Origin: UBA1368 sp964563125
GTDB taxonomy: Bacteria > Bacillota > Syntrophomonadia > Syntrophomonadales > Syntrophomonadaceae
Length of the DNA stretch: 13,125 nt
Direction of reading: 5' to 3'
NCBI GenBank assembly: GCA_964563125.1
Contig: CAZLVY010000059.1
Coordinates: 1-13,125, forward strand
The number at the start of each line of letters is the position of its first letter. Position 1 is the first letter of the stretch. The position numbers and the translations under genes were made by a program. The notes beneath the pieces were generated by a model. It was not told the DNA's origin, made no database searches, and worked only from the letters and a program-made list of their open reading frames with translations. Shown piece after piece: positions 1-6,820 of the stretch.

Positions 1-18
1 AGGGAGGGATAAAGGAAA

Positions 19-1497
19 GTGGAAGGAAACAACATCTTGAGAGATATCGCTGAAAGAACGGGAGGCGATATTTATCTGGGAGTAGTAGGACCGGTCAGAA
101 CTGGCAAATCGACATTCATTAAACGCTTTATGGAACTTATGATATTACCCAATATAAAAGATATCTATGATAGGGAGCGGTCAAAAGACGAGCTGCCACA
201 AAGCGGAGCCGGTAAGACCATAACTACTACAGAACCCAAATTTGTGCCTAACGAAGCAGTAGAAATAACTACCAAGAACGGGCTTAATTTAAAAGTAAGA
301 CTGGTAGATTGTGTAGGTTACGCTGTAGATGGGGCATTGGGTTACGAAGAGGATGAAGAACCTCGAATGGTAAGAACTCCCTGGTTTGACTACGAGGTGC
401 CCTTCGAAGAAGCAGCCGAAATAGGGACCAGGAAGGTAATAGCTGACCATTCCACTATTGGAATTGTAATGACTACCGATGGCAGTATCAGTGAAATACC
501 CAGGAGCAACTATGTATTACCTGAAGAGCGGGTAATATATGAATTAAAAGAATTAAACAAACCGTTCCTTATGCTGCTAAACTCAATTCATCCTTATGAC
601 AAAGATACACTGATTCTAGTCGATGAACTGGCAGAAAAATATGGTGTTAGCGTTATTCCGATAGATGCCGCCCGAATGACTGCAGAACAAATCTTTGGTG
701 TCTTAGAAGAAGTCTTATATGAATTTCCCGTGCAAGAGGTCAATATCAAGTTACCGAAATGGGTTGATGAACTTGATGAGGAATTTTGGCTGCGGGAAGA
801 TATGGAATCAGCCATACGGGATGTTTTAAATGAAATTCATAAAGTGCGTGATATCGATAAAGCCATCGAAAAACTGTCTGAGATAGAAAACATAAGCTAT
901 GTCAGCCTTGAAGAAATGAATCTGGGTACTGGTGAAGCAATGATCGACGTAACTGTTCCCGAAGAATTATTCTATAATTGTTTGTCTGATGTCAGTGGTT
1001 ACAATGTAACTGGAACCCATGATATTATGAGACTGATGAGAGATTTCAGCGTGGCTAAAAAAGAATTTGACAAGATAGCTTCAGCTCTGGAAGAAGTAAA
1101 GGAAACTGGTTATGGTGTAGTAACGCCGCAATTAGAAGAAATGATTCTCGAAGAGCCTGAATTGATCCGGCAGGGAAGTCGTTTTGGAGTAAAATTAAAA
1201 GCTAAAGCTCCATCTCTGCATATAATCAGAGCAGATATCACTACAGAAATTACGCCGATTATAGGAACTGAAAGACAATGCGAAGAACTGGTTCGTTATA
1301 TGCTGGATGAATTTGAAGAAAATCCATCCAAGATATGGGAATCCAATTTATTTGGTAAATCACTGCATGATTTAGTCAGAGAAGGAATCCAAAATAAACT
1401 ACATCGCATGCCGGAAAATGCTCAGCACAAATTACAGGATACCCTGCAGCGGATTGTCAATGAAGGCAGTGGCGGCTTAATTGTAATTATTATCTAG
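19..1497 (+). CDS. spoIVA: Stage IV sporulation protein A (spore coat morphogenetic ATPase)
   Basis: SpoIVA binds and hydrolyses ATP and polymerises irreversibly on the forespore surface, forming the base layer on which the coat assembles; it also influences the cortex. The 492 residues equal the Bacillus subtilis length, and the sequence is recognisable end to end. Visible motifs are a Walker A loop GPVRTGKST (residues 24-32, K30), the switch-like stretch AGKTITTTEPKF (64-75) with the sensor threonines, and the Walker B-like RLVDCVG (94-100, D97). The C-terminal end is hydrophobic (GSGGLIVIII), the part that in B. subtilis contacts the anchor SpoVM. The GTG start at 19 follows AGGGAGG at 1-7 and gives the family N-terminus (DIAERTGGDIYLGVVG). 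It appears to be a single-gene unit ended by the hairpin at 1529-1560. Its promoter lies outside the window; a mother-cell sigma-E promoter is expected from the family but cannot be seen. Confidence 0.98.
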   Translation: MEGNNILRDIAERTGGDIYLGVVGPVRTGKSTFIKRFMELMILPNIKDIYDRERSKDELPQSGAGKTITTTEPKFVPNEAVEITTKNGLNLKVRLVDCVGYAVDGALGYEEDEEPRMVRTPWFDYEVPFEEAAEIGTRKVIADHSTIGIVMTTDGSISEIPRSNYVLPEERVIYELKELNKPFLMLLNSIHPYDKDTLILVDELAEKYGVSVIPIDAARMTAEQIFGVLEEVLYEFPVQEVNIKLPKWVDELDEEFWLREDMESAIRDVLNEIHKVRDIDKAIEKLSEIENISYVSLEEMNLGTGEAMIDVTVPEELFYNCLSDVSGYNVTGTHDIMRLMRDFSVAKKEFDKIASALEEVKETGYGVVTPQLEEMILEEPELIRQGSRFGVKLKAKAPSLHIIRADITTEITPIIGTERQCEELVRYMLDEFEENPSKIWESNLFGKSLHDLVREGIQNKLHRMPENAQHKLQDTLQRIVNEGSGGLIVIII

Positions 1498-1528
1498 AAA
1501 ATACAACAAAATAAATTATTAATAAAGA

Positions 1529-1560
1529 AACCGGCTTCAAAGCCGGTTCTTTTACTTTTT
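1529..1560 (+). terminator. Rho-independent terminator of spoIVA
   Basis: AACCGGCT (1529-1536) pairs perfectly with AGCCGGTT (1541-1548) around a TCAA loop. A T-rich tract (CTTTTACTTTTT) follows immediately. It lies 31 bases after the spoIVA stop codon and separates this sporulation gene from the threonine operon. Confidence 0.9.
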
Positions 1561-1578
1561 AAGACTATGGTCTATAAT
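1551..1578 (+). promoter_or_regulatory. Candidate sigma-A promoter of the hom-thrB-lysC operon
   Basis: A perfect -10 hexamer TATAAT (1573-1578) is preceded after 16 bases by TTTACT (1551-1556, 4 of 6 matches to TTGACA). The -35 overlaps the T-tract of the spoIVA terminator. The leader would be about 85 bases and contains the dyad at 1625-1644. The -35 is mediocre, so this is a suggestion. I see no T-box or lysine riboswitch in the leader, which is too short for either. Confidence 0.45.
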
Positions 1579-1624
1579 AAATGAATCATGAAATTATTCA
1601 TAAATATAGAAGTATTAATTAAGA

Positions 1625-1644
1625 CTTCAGGCAATTGATTGAAG
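1625..1644. promoter_or_regulatory. Imperfect 20-bp palindrome ahead of hom
   Basis: The sequence reads CTTCA-GG-CAATTG-AT-TGAAG, symmetric at 16 of 20 positions, with CAATTG at the centre. It lies inside the predicted hom leader, 14 bases before the Shine-Dalgarno sequence. It could be an operator or a small leader hairpin. The evidence is symmetry and position only; I do not recognise it as a known binding site. Confidence 0.3.
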
Positions 1645-1669
1645 TAAATAAATTTTGCAGGAGGTAATA

Positions 1670-2962
1670 ATGATTAAAATAGCAATACTGGGATGTGGCA
1701 CAGTTGGTTCCGGAGTAGTAAAGCTCCTGCATCAAAACAGTGATACTATTGCCATGCGTGCGGGTGGGCCCATATCCTTAAAATGGGTCATGGACTTGGA
1801 TAAAGATAAATGCCGGGCTTTAGGTATAGAAGAGTCTTTGATTACTGACAGTTTTGATGAGGTTCTAAATGATGATGAAGTAGATATCGTTGTGGAGCTA
1901 ATAGGCGGAATTGAGCCGGCCTTCAGTTTTATCACTGCGGCTATGAATAAAGGCAAACATATTGTAACTGCCAACAAGGACTTAATCGCTATCAGAGGTA
2001 AAGAAATATTCTCCATTGCCGAAGCCAACAATGTCGATTTCTATTTTGAAGCAAGTGTAGCGGGTGGAATTCCAATCATCTCTCCGCTCAAACAATCTCT
2101 GGCCGGAAACCGTATCCAGCAGGTGATAGGCATACTCAATGGTACTACTAACTATATATTAACCAAAATGAGCCGTGATGGCAGTGCTTTTGAAGATGTA
2201 TTAGCAGAGGCTCAAAAACTGGGCTATGCTGAAGCTGACCCATCAGCAGATGTTGACGGTCTGGATGCTGCCAGAAAAATTGCGATTTTATCTTCTATAG
2301 CTTTTAACAGCAGGGTTACTTTAGATGATGTGTATGTTGAAGGAATTACCAAAATAACTCCGGCAGACATTAAATATGCTGACGAATTAGGCTATATTAT
2401 AAAATTATTAGCTATCGGCAAAGAAACGGACGGGCAAATACAAACCCGTGTGCATCCGGCTTTTCTGCCTAAAAATCATCCTTTGGCAGCTGTTAACGAT
2501 GTATTTAATGCGGTATTTATCCAGGGTGATGCAGTAGGTGAAATAATGCATTTTGGCCGTGGGGCAGGACAAATGCCAACTGCCAGTTCGGTTGTGGGAG
2601 ATATAATTGAAATAGTACGCAACATTAAACAAGAAACCAATGGTCGCATAGGGTGTACCTGTTACGAAGAAAAGCCAGCACTAAGTATAGATAGTCTGAT
2701 AGCGCAGTTTTATATTCGCATGACAGTAACTGACCGACCAGGGGTTTTAGCTGGTATTGCCGGGGTATTTGGCAATCATAATGTCAGCCTGGCAACTGTT
2801 TTACAAAAAACCAATCTGGCCGGTATGGCAGAGCTTATCCTGATTACCCATGAGGTGAAAGAGCTCGACCTTAGAGATTCATTAATAGTTTTACAGGAAA
2901 TGTCGATAGTAAGTGCAATAAACAATGTAATCAGACTCGAAGGGGTTCAGACAGGGGTATAA
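1670..2962 (+). CDS. hom: Homoserine dehydrogenase with C-terminal ACT domain
   Basis: It reduces aspartate-4-semialdehyde to homoserine with NAD(P)H, at the branch leading to threonine and methionine. The 430-residue protein has an N-terminal Rossmann motif GCGTVGSG (8-15), the TANK segment (100-103), the signature GILNGTTNYILTKM (154-167), and DVDGLDAARK (194-203), whose D199 and K203 align with the catalytic Asp/Lys known from yeast. An ACT domain begins near residue 348 (YIRMTVTDRPGVLAGIAGVF), which in Gram-positive enzymes carries threonine feedback control. The ATG at 1670 is chosen over an upstream in-frame TTG at 1655, because AGGAGG (1659-1664) lies five bases before this ATG and inside the longer reading. 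It is first in an operon with thrB, 18 bases downstream. Confidence 0.97.
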   Translation: MIKIAILGCGTVGSGVVKLLHQNSDTIAMRAGGPISLKWVMDLDKDKCRALGIEESLITDSFDEVLNDDEVDIVVELIGGIEPAFSFITAAMNKGKHIVTANKDLIAIRGKEIFSIAEANNVDFYFEASVAGGIPIISPLKQSLAGNRIQQVIGILNGTTNYILTKMSRDGSAFEDVLAEAQKLGYAEADPSADVDGLDAARKIAILSSIAFNSRVTLDDVYVEGITKITPADIKYADELGYIIKLLAIGKETDGQIQTRVHPAFLPKNHPLAAVNDVFNAVFIQGDAVGEIMHFGRGAGQMPTASSVVGDIIEIVRNIKQETNGRIGCTCYEEKPALSIDSLIAQFYIRMTVTDRPGVLAGIAGVFGNHNVSLATVLQKTNLAGMAELILITHEVKELDLRDSLIVLQEMSIVSAINNVIRLEGVQTGV

Positions 2963-2980
2963 AGATTAACAGGAGGAATT

Positions 2981-3874
2981 ATGGTTACGGTAAGAGTGCC
3001 GGCGACCAGCGCCAATCTGGGCCCCGGTTTTGATACACTGGGAATGGCAATCGATTTATTTTTAACTGTGGAAGCCATAAATGCTAAGGCAACCAGTTGC
3101 CACTTTATCGGTGAAGGCCAATCCCAATTAAACATCAGTAATAAAGAAAATTTTATATTGATCGGCCTTAAAAAAGTATTCCAAGAAGCCCAGGAAAAGA
3201 TGCCAACCTTAAAAATGACGGTTAATAATCAAATACCTATTGGTAAAGGCTTAGGCAGCAGTGCTGCTGCAATACTTGCGGGAGTACTAATCGGCAATCA
3301 TTTACTTAACCAAAAGTTTAATACCGATCAAATAATTAAAATTGCCGCAGATTTGGAAGGCCATGCTGATAATGTAGTGCCGGCAATGGTCGGAGGACTG
3401 ACTACGGTTATGGAATATGATGGAGCAGTATATTTTCAAAAGGTAGAAATGCCTGATAGTATAAACGTCATAATCGCGGTCCCGGATTTCGAGCTGTCAA
3501 CCCATAAATCCCGTCAAGTTCTGCCGGAAAAGGTAGATTTGCATGATACAGTAGCCAATTTGCAGAGGGCGTGTATGCTCCTGGCAAGCATTTTTAATGG
3601 CGACTTCAGACATATTGATATGGCCATGGATGATAAGATATATCAACCTTTAAGAAAACAGTTTATCCCTGGTTTTGATGAAGTTCTGAGAGAAGCCAGA
3701 GCAGCAGGTGCCAGTGGTGTGGCTTTAAGCGGAGCAGGTCCGTCGATTATTGCCTTTGCTGTATCCGGTGACGAAATGATCGGCAAAGCAATGCAGGATG
3801 CGTTTAGCAGATATGATGTTTCCTGCCAGATACTTAATCTTAAGCCTAATAAGGGTGGAGCACTCATTTTATAA
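2981..3874 (+). CDS. thrB: Homoserine kinase (GHMP family)
   Basis: It phosphorylates homoserine with ATP to O-phosphohomoserine, the substrate of threonine synthase. At 297 residues it has normal length. The family landmarks are all present: N-terminal VPATSANLGPGFDTLGMAID (6-25), the GHMP ATP-binding loop PIGKGLGSSAA (86-96), EGHADNVVPAMVGG (126-139), and the C-terminal glycine motif LSGAGPSIIAF (249-259). The ATG at 2981 follows AGGAGG (2971-2976). It is the second gene of the operon, 18 bases after hom and 32 before lysC, so the three are probably co-transcribed. It is cytosolic, with no signal sequence or membrane segment. Its presence matters when interpreting the ApgM homologue at 8331-9542. 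Confidence 0.97.
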   Translation: MVTVRVPATSANLGPGFDTLGMAIDLFLTVEAINAKATSCHFIGEGQSQLNISNKENFILIGLKKVFQEAQEKMPTLKMTVNNQIPIGKGLGSSAAAILAGVLIGNHLLNQKFNTDQIIKIAADLEGHADNVVPAMVGGLTTVMEYDGAVYFQKVEMPDSINVIIAVPDFELSTHKSRQVLPEKVDLHDTVANLQRACMLLASIFNGDFRHIDMAMDDKIYQPLRKQFIPGFDEVLREARAAGASGVALSGAGPSIIAFAVSGDEMIGKAMQDAFSRYDVSCQILNLKPNKGGALIL

Positions 3875-3906
3875 TAGCTATTAAATTTTACTGGGGAGGA
3901 ATATAA

Positions 3907-5124
3907 TTGTCACTGATAGTAGCAAAATTTGGCGGAAGTTCTGTAGCTTCCATAGAAAAAATCAAAAACATTGCCTTGCGTATAAAAGATATGCGCGAGC
4001 AGGGAAATGATGTCACAATTATAGTTTCAGCCATGGGTGATACAACAGATGAGTTGATTGCAATGGCTAAAGCGACCGGCAGTGACCTTAGCGGACGGGA
4101 AATGGACATGCTTCTGGCTACTGGCGAGCAGCAATCGGCAGCGCTTTTAGCTCTGACTCTAAAAAACATTGGTTGTGATGCTATTTCGCTTACTGGTTGG
4201 CAGGCGGGGATATCCAGTGACTCTACCTATAATAAAGCTAAAATAAGCGACATTGATACTAATCGCATCAAGACAGAGATGCAAAACGGCAGAACAGTAA
4301 TTATTGCCGGTTTTCAGGGAGTATCTCCGGGAGGAGATATTACTACTCTGGGCAGAGGAGGATCTGATACCAGTGCGGTGGCAATAGCAGCAGGACTTCA
4401 AGCTGACCGCTGTTTAATCTTTACTGATGTCGAAGGAGTATATACAGCTGATCCGCGCATAGTACCTGATGCCCGTAAGCTCTCTTTCATAGCTTATGAA
4501 GAAATGTTAGAGATGGCCATTCTGGGTGCCCTGGTAATGCAGCCCCGGGCAGTAGAATGTGCAATGCTTAACAATATTGATGTAGAAGTATTAAGCAGCT
4601 TTTGTAATAATCCCGGAACAATAATAACGGAGGTAGGCAACATGGAACAACATAAAGTAGTAAGTGGTGTAGCCCACGATTTAAATTGTGCCAAAATTGC
4701 TATATTTGATGTACCCGATCAGCCGGGAATAGCAAAAACCCTTTTCAAAGCATTAGCTGATGGCGGCATCAATGTAGATATGGTAATACAGAGTGCCATG
4801 CGTAATAACCATAATGACATTGCCTTTACCATTGACAGAGATGATTTAAGCAAAGCTATACCTGTAGTTGAAGCCCTGACAAAAAAGATCGGCGCATCAG
4901 GCAGTGATTATGGTAACAATGTAGCCAAAGTTTCAATAGTTGGGGCTGGAATGCAGACCAATCCCGGCGTAGCAGCAGATATGTTTGAAGCCCTGGCTGA
5001 TGAAGACATCAATATTCATATGATCAGCACTTCAGAGATAAGAGTCTCCTGTATAATTGATGAAGAGCAAACCAAAAAGGCCGTATTGGCACTGCATAAA
5101 AAATTCGCCTTAAATGAACTGTAA
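3907..5124 (+). CDS. lysC: Aspartate kinase, alpha subunit (lysine-sensitive type with two ACT domains)
   Basis: It catalyses the first step of the aspartate pathway, ATP-dependent phosphorylation of L-aspartate, supplying lysine, threonine, methionine and diaminopimelate. The 405-residue protein opens with KFGGSS (7-12). It has the catalytic kinase segment to about residue 240, including GFQG (135-138), TTLGRGGSDTSA (146-157), FTDVEGVYTADPR (172-184) and a GALVMQPRAVE segment (207-217). Two tandem ACT domains follow (about 262-330 and 340-405). The start is TTG at 3907, with GGAGG (3895-3899) seven bases ahead; it yields the canonical N-terminus SLIVAKFGGSS. It is the last gene of the hom-thrB-lysC unit. 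Length and layout match the Bacillus aspartokinase II group, in which a beta subunit is made from an internal start; the same arrangement is visible here at 4642. The effector (lysine, or lysine plus threonine) cannot be told from the sequence. Confidence 0.97.
   Translation: MSLIVAKFGGSSVASIEKIKNIALRIKDMREQGNDVTIIVSAMGDTTDELIAMAKATGSDLSGREMDMLLATGEQQSAALLALTLKNIGCDAISLTGWQAGISSDSTYNKAKISDIDTNRIKTEMQNGRTVIIAGFQGVSPGGDITTLGRGGSDTSAVAIAAGLQADRCLIFTDVEGVYTADPRIVPDARKLSFIAYEEMLEMAILGALVMQPRAVECAMLNNIDVEVLSSFCNNPGTIITEVGNMEQHKVVSGVAHDLNCAKIAIFDVPDQPGIAKTLFKALADGGINVDMVIQSAMRNNHNDIAFTIDRDDLSKAIPVVEALTKKIGASGSDYGNNVAKVSIVGAGMQTNPGVAADMFEALADEDINIHMISTSEIRVSCIIDEEQTKKAVLALHKKFALNEL
4629..4644 (+). 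promoter_or_regulatory. Internal ribosome binding site and in-frame start for the aspartokinase beta subunit
   Basis: Inside lysC, GGAGG (4629-4633) stands eight bases before an ATG at 4642 that is in frame (codon 246). Starting there gives a 160-residue protein ending at 5124 and made of the two ACT domains alone. B. subtilis LysC has the same design: from memory, its beta subunit begins at about the same codon and forms an alpha2-beta2 complex. Position and ribosome-site quality are seen directly; actual translation of the beta subunit is inferred. Confidence 0.65.
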
Positions 5125-5157
5125 GAAAAATAACTTTGAGACAATGTCCGACTTATC

Positions 5158-5186
5158 TTGACTAAAATAGTCTGGTGTTATAAAAT
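5158..5186 (+). promoter_or_regulatory. Promoter of tRNA-Pro
   Basis: TTGACT (5158-5163, 5 of 6) and TAAAAT (5181-5186, 5 of 6) are separated by 17 bases, placing the start of transcription a few bases before the tRNA at 5198. No terminator is seen between lysC and this promoter, so read-through from the operon is possible. Confidence 0.7.
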
Positions 5187-5197
5187 ATTCCTTGCGT

Positions 5198-5275
5198 CGG
5201 GGTGTAGCTCAGTTTGGTATGAGCGCTACGTTGGGGACGTAGAGGCCGCTGGTTCAAATCCAGTCACTCCGACCA
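5198..5275 (+). tRNA. tRNA-Pro, anticodon GGG
   Basis: A full cloverleaf can be drawn. The acceptor CGGGGTG (5198-5204) pairs with CACTCCG (5265-5271). The D-arm is GCTC/GAGC. The anticodon stem CTACG/CGTAG encloses the loop TTGGGGA with anticodon GGG at 5233-5235. The T-arm is GCTGG-TTCAAAT-CCAGT. The discriminator A and the CCA end are encoded (5272-5275). The C1-G72 pair with A73 and the G37 next to the anticodon are typical of bacterial tRNA-Pro. It reads CCC and CCU codons. Confidence 0.95.
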
Positions 5276-5292
5276 TTTATTATTAATAATTT

Positions 5293-5314
5293 TTGCCCTC
5301 ATAGCTGAGGGCAA
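5293..5314. terminator. Hairpin between tRNA-Pro and the convergent nuclease-like gene
   Basis: TTGCCCTCA (5293-5301) pairs perfectly with TGAGGGCAA (5306-5314) around a TAGC loop, a nine-bp stem. It lies between the tRNA end and the stop codon of the convergent minus-strand gene, so it may terminate from both sides. The following T content on the plus strand (TTGCTGTTTCTG) is poor, so efficiency is uncertain. Confidence 0.6.
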
Positions 5315-5338
5315 TTGCTGTTTCTGAGAGTAGTAAAG

Positions 5339-6040
5339 TTAAAGATTTATTACTGCTACCACCGGCAGATGATCAGAAGCCTTAGAGTCGACTATATAAA
5401 AATTACCGCACTGACAATAAGAATTAATAAAAATATAGTCTATACGGGTTTGTGGATGGCGGGCAGAGAAGGTATTAACCTGAGGGCCGGAATTAAATTT
5501 AAAAGTGTCTTGCAGATATTTAGCAACCATTTTTACTTCCTGGCTATTATCAGGTGCATTAAAATCACCTAATAAAATGGCAGGGTGTAATTGCTTCTTC
5601 ATAAGGGGAAGGATAAATTCTCTTAGCTGTCTCTGACGTGACTGACTATCCAAGCTCAGATGGGTATTAAGAACGGTTAATATTTGGCTGCCAATTTCTA
5701 TATCAGCTTTTAAACAGGATCTGTTTTCTGTTGAGTCGGGCAGAAAATGAGTGACAGGCGACTTGATGGGAAATTTACTGAGCAGGGCATTTCCATAGGC
5801 ACCGGTACGGTAACGAATTGACGCTCCAAAAACATAGTTCATATCAAGCTGTTTGGCAAGATATGCGCTTTGCTTTACCCAATTACTGCGCGGACGAAAT
5901 TCGTCGACTTCCTGTAAGGCAATGATATGCGGATTAATCTGCGCCAGAAGGGCGGCGGTAGCGTCCAGATCCAGATCACCCGCCATATTCACGCCATGTC
6001 TTATATTGTAGGTGGCAACAATAATATCATCTATAGCCAA
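5339..6040 (-). CDS. Endonuclease/exonuclease/phosphatase (EEP) superfamily protein
   Basis: This is a 233-residue protein of the DNase I-like metal-dependent phosphodiesterase fold. All core motifs appear in order: YNIRHG (11-16, N12), LQEVD (42-46, E44), YGNALLSKFP (82-91), NTHL (125-128, H127), GDFN (158-161, D159 and N161), RIDYIF (199-204, D201) and SDHLP (222-226, D223 and H224). The active site therefore looks intact. The substrate cannot be deduced: family members cleave DNA, RNA ends, phosphoinositides or sphingomyelin. There is no signal peptide, so it is probably cytosolic. The TTG start at 6040 is chosen because the first motif begins only ten residues in and AGGTGA (6044-6049) lies at suitable spacing. 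It sits 24 bases after the DUF2726-like gene, on the same strand and probably in one transcript. Confidence 0.9.
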   Translation of the reverse strand: MAIDDIIVATYNIRHGVNMAGDLDLDATAALLAQINPHIIALQEVDEFRPRSNWVKQSAYLAKQLDMNYVFGASIRYRTGAYGNALLSKFPIKSPVTHFLPDSTENRSCLKADIEIGSQILTVLNTHLSLDSQSRQRQLREFILPLMKKQLHPAILLGDFNAPDNSQEVKMVAKYLQDTFKFNSGPQVNTFSARHPQTRIDYIFINSYCQCGNFYIVDSKASDHLPVVAVINL

Positions 6041-6064
6041 AACCTCACCTGGAAAAATTCCGTC

Positions 6065-6640
6065 TTAGTGTAAAGTTCTTACCTTAATTCCTAAGCTCTG
6101 CAATTCTTGCAGGAGAAAAGCTTCATCTTCCCAATGGTCAGCAGTAATATTTAACAAGGGGATTGCACCTGCTTGAGCGGCGCTTTTAATAAATCGGTCT
6201 GTAATCTGCTTTTTCCTGGCCTCAGTTTCATTATCAGCTAGAACAATTAGTGCTGGCTTGAGATTAGGTAATTCGCAGACCAGAAGTTCTACCGTCTTAT
6301 CTTTAAGGCGGTTTTGATATTCCTGTCTCTTTTCGGCATCAGGTGCTACCTGAAAAATTTCTGTCATGCGCAGCTTAGGGATAGCAATATAGGAACTGTT
6401 TGCTAATAAGCGGCTAAATAAATTGTAGAGGCCTAATTCACGGGCAGATAAAAGGTTGTCACGTTTACGAAGAGGTAGATCATCCATAGGTACCCAAGCT
6501 TCGCTGATATCTATTACATCACCTTTTTTGTGTTTCTTTTCTTTTTTAGGTCGGCTGGTTCGGTTGGTTTGTTCCATAAAACTATCATAAATTAATTTTC
6601 CTATTACAATCATTACTAAAACAAAAACTGCCTGGAGCAA
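6065..6640 (-). CDS. Membrane-anchored DUF2726-like protein
   Basis: This is a 191-residue protein of unknown function. An N-terminal hydrophobic helix (about 2-21) is followed by a very basic stretch (RPKKEKKHKKG, 30-40). This suggests an anchored protein with its soluble part in the cytosol. The rest resembles DUF2726, a family thought to be related to restriction-nuclease-type folds: LLSARELGLYNLFSRLL (63-79), VELLVCELPNLKPALIVL (117-134) and a distal DRFIKSAAQAGAIPLL (148-163). Where DUF2726 proteins, as I remember them, read DFVLCD...VIELDD, this one has VELLVCE...LIVLADN, so the usual acidic core positions are changed. The TTG start at 6640 is preferred over ATG at 6658: AGGAGG (6650-6655) lies inside the longer reading at proper distance from the TTG, and nothing like a ribosome site precedes the ATG. 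The EEP gene follows 24 bases later. Confidence 0.7.
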   Translation of the reverse strand: MLQAVFVLVMIVIGKLIYDSFMEQTNRTSRPKKEKKHKKGDVIDISEAWVPMDDLPLRKRDNLLSARELGLYNLFSRLLANSSYIAIPKLRMTEIFQVAPDAEKRQEYQNRLKDKTVELLVCELPNLKPALIVLADNETEARKKQITDRFIKSAAQAGAIPLLNITADHWEDEAFLLQELQSLGIKVRTLH

Positions 6641-6742
6641 AAGCGAATACCTCCTCATTGAATAAACAATATATTATGTATATTAATTGTTTTATAATTA
6701 TTTATGGTATATTCTATTCTACAATAAAAAATTTGAAATGCA

Positions 6743-6764
6743 CAGTTAAGTCCTGACTAAGCTG
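6743..6764. promoter_or_regulatory. Dyad in the thrC upstream region (possible operator)
   Basis: The half-sites CAGTTAAGTC (6743-6752) and GACTAAGCTG (6755-6764) are inverted around CT, with nine of ten positions pairing if one G-T is allowed. It lies seven bases before an AT-rich stretch TATATTAT (6771-6778) that could serve as the thrC -10; no good -35 is seen. The position suits a repressor or activator site. The wider gap (6659-6820) between the divergent genes is AT-rich, and I could not define a convincing minus-strand promoter in it. Confidence 0.35.
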
Positions 6765-6820
6765 TTGTACTATATTATGGTACCAATGGCATCAGGCATT
6801 TAATAGAGGAGGTTTTTTAA

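Noticed and set aside
1655..1669. Upstream TTG as start of hom
   Set aside because: The five extra codons contain the AGGAGG that serves the ATG at 1670, and they add residues before the Rossmann strand that the family lacks.
1561..1669. Possible lysine riboswitch or T-box before the hom operon
   Set aside because: The leader is under 100 bases and shows no T-box motif, no specifier-type structure and no antiterminator.
5160..5172. Small hairpin GACTA-AAA-TAGTC ahead of tRNA-Pro
   Set aside because: It is only five bp, overlaps the -35 of the tRNA promoter and has no T-tract, so it is probably chance in AT-rich DNA and not a lysC terminator.
5315..5572. 85-residue plus-strand reading frame after tRNA-Pro
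   Set aside because: It lies almost wholly antisense to the EEP-family gene, which has all its catalytic motifs, and the frame has no ribosome binding site and no recognisable sequence.
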